5,109 nt of DNA from JBBQYA01 sp038209155 (GTDB lineage: Bacteria; Bacteroidota; Bacteroidia; Sphingobacteriales; Sphingobacteriaceae). This document shows positions 5,085-5,109 of the stretch, in pieces. The stretch covers positions 1 through 5,109 of the forward strand of contig JBBQYA010000133.1 in NCBI GenBank assembly GCA_038209155.1, given 5' to 3'. The notes beneath the pieces were generated by a model. That model was given only the letters and a program-made list of their open reading frames with translations, did no database searches and was not told where the DNA came from. Positions within the stretch are counted from its first letter, which is position 1, and each line of letters begins with the position of its first letter. The translations under genes and the position numbers were made by a program.

Positions 5085-5109
5085 GTCCGATTATTAGGGG
5101 GTTAGACCA
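5085..5109 (-). repeat. Right terminal inverted repeat (IRR) of the IS
   Basis: It reads GTCCGATTA at its inner edge and GGGGGTTAGACCA at the tip. Its reverse complement starts TGGTCTAACCCCC and contains TAATCGGAC, matching the left end. The terminal CA is also the last base of the window. Confidence 0.85.

Larger units (their letters stand above)
3553..5109 (+). mobile_element. Complete IS3-family insertion sequence, 1557 bp
   Basis: The element begins 5'-TG and ends CA-3', as IS3-family elements do. Its tips form an imperfect inverted repeat (21 of 26 aligned positions with one gap), sharing a CCCC block and TAATCGGAC. It carries orfA, orfB in the -1 frame with a 4-base overlap, and an A-AAA-AAG slippery site, which is the family's standard layout. 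At 1557 bp it is slightly long for the family because orfB has an extended tail. It interrupts the gene starting at 3197. The right flank is outside the window, so a target duplication cannot be confirmed; the bases before the left tip are AGTAC. Confidence 0.9.

Overview
The window is AT-rich DNA that looks like a member of the Bacteroidota, probably a flavobacterium. The evidence is the low G+C, scarce Shine-Dalgarno sequences, TAnnTTTG-type promoter boxes at both ends of the insertion sequence (IS), and protein families typical of that phylum. All genes read on the + strand. There is no gene-free stretch longer than about 100 bases.

Layout: (1) 1-387 is the 3' end of a gene whose product resembles the C-terminal, DNA-recognition end of an Eco57I/TaqI-type methyltransferase (type IIG restriction-modification). 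(2) A perfect 11-bp hairpin follows the stop codon at 393-417. (3) 453-665 is a truncated Bro-N gene, followed by a full-length Bro-N/DinD-like gene at 681-1523. (4) A 91-base spacer holds a hairpin with integron-attC-like ends and a GTACAA tandem. (5) 1615-3189 encodes a compact SMC/RecF-like ATPase with a helical C-terminal domain. (6) Seven bases later a further gene begins, but only about 118 codons remain before it is cut by an insertion. (7) 3553-5109 is a complete IS3-family element of 1557 bp with imperfect terminal inverted repeats, orfA, orfB and an A-AAA-AAG frameshift site. Its right tip is the last base of the window.

The genes before the IS read as an accessory, defence-type locus: modification/restriction enzyme, Bro-N regulator-like proteins, nucleic-acid ATPase and an unidentified partner. 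The broken last gene suggests the locus is inactivated or decaying. The most interesting non-coding signal is a pair of 23-bp palindromes at exactly the same codon (61) of the two Bro-N genes. They differ in sequence yet keep pairing through two compensatory base changes, and a hairpin built from the same GGGACA/TGTCCC half-sites lies just upstream of the pair. This suggests, but does not prove, a DNA or RNA element acting inside and next to the bro genes.
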